From an uncultured Rhodospirillales bacterium (lineage in GTDB: Bacteria; Pseudomonadota; Alphaproteobacteria; Reyranellales; Reyranellaceae), in assembly GCA_902825855.1 (NCBI GenBank), contig CADECW010000066.1, positions 1-41,184 of the forward strand: a DNA stretch of 41,184 nucleotides. The letters run 5' to 3'. Shown piece after piece: positions 41,110-41,184 of the stretch. Below the pieces are notes generated by a model. It saw nothing but the letters and a program-made list of their open reading frames with translations. It ran no database searches and was not told the origin of the DNA. The position numbers and the translations under genes are program-made. Each line of letters opens with the position of its first letter. The first letter of the stretch is position 1.

Positions 41110-41184
41110 ATGATGGTCACCCAGGCGCACGTCGGACAAGTTGTCACTGCCGACCGGGTCACGCAGTTCCGAAGCGAGACAGGC
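41110..41184 (+). CDS. Possible 5' end of a forward gene, runs off right edge
   Basis: From ATG at 41110, or the next ATG at 41113, the frame stays open to the window end and reads MMVTQAHVGQVVTADRVTQF. CAGGACC just upstream could be a ribosome-binding site, and the AT-rich gap before it could be a divergent promoter shared with the M23 gene. Only 25 codons are visible and no family can be named. The opposite strand also has an open frame here ending at a TAA, so direction is not certain. Confidence 0.35.
   Translation, partial: MMVTQAHVGQVVTADRVTQFRSETG

Overview
The window is GC-rich bacterial chromosome, roughly two-thirds G+C by eye, with densely packed genes on both strands. Gene content points to an alphaproteobacterium: an AapJQMP-type general amino-acid ABC transporter, several orphan Liv-type transporter parts, L-2-hydroxyglutarate-dehydrogenase-like, crotonase and P450 genes, and a dispersed palindromic repeat built around 'gtcatcccgagcg...cggtcgggatgac'. 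A soil or aquatic genus such as Reyranella would fit, but that is a guess from gene content. No rRNA, tRNA, CRISPR array, transposase or phage gene was seen.

Layout. 1-8.3 kb: a possible phosphate-permease fragment at the left edge, a small coiled-coil protein, an IclR regulator divergent from an HpaB-type flavin monooxygenase with a perfect 19-bp palindrome between them, an orphan branched-chain-type binding protein, a PEBP protein, an amidohydrolase, a 14-TM drug exporter and an exported nicotinamidase. 8.5-11.9 kb: a three-gene forward cluster that may be a signalling module. It holds an exported caspase-fold protein lacking both catalytic residues and ending in a peptidoglycan-binding domain, a membrane DUF3365/HAMP sensor with a CxxCH haem motif, and a Ser/Thr kinase with two copies of a C-terminal repeat domain. 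11.9-16.8 kb: a reverse-strand run of crotonase, an unrecognised 532-aa protein, a cytochrome P450 and a quinone oxidoreductase. 16.9-26.1 kb: catabolic and stress genes (second crotonase, orphan LivM, VOC protein, MFS/MarR operon divergent from a GST, nitronate monooxygenase, OsmC, lipoprotein esterase, FAD dehydrogenase). 26.2-29.7 kb: a tightly overlapping five-gene operon joining two pterin/folate genes, a DMT transporter and two dTDP-aminosugar genes. The matching dTDP-glucose 4,6-dehydratase lies on the other strand at 31.1-32.2 kb. 32.4-39.4 kb: an aap amino-acid ABC transporter operon with three tandem binding-protein genes and an intrinsic terminator after the first. 39.5-41.2 kb: an exported M23 peptidase and, at the right edge, the possible start of another gene.

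Six neighbouring convergent gene pairs overlap or are separated by fewer than 20 bp. Intergenic space is concentrated in the repeat-bearing gaps at 22.3, 32.3, 35.8 and 37.1 kb. No stretch longer than 300 bp lacks a gene or repeat.
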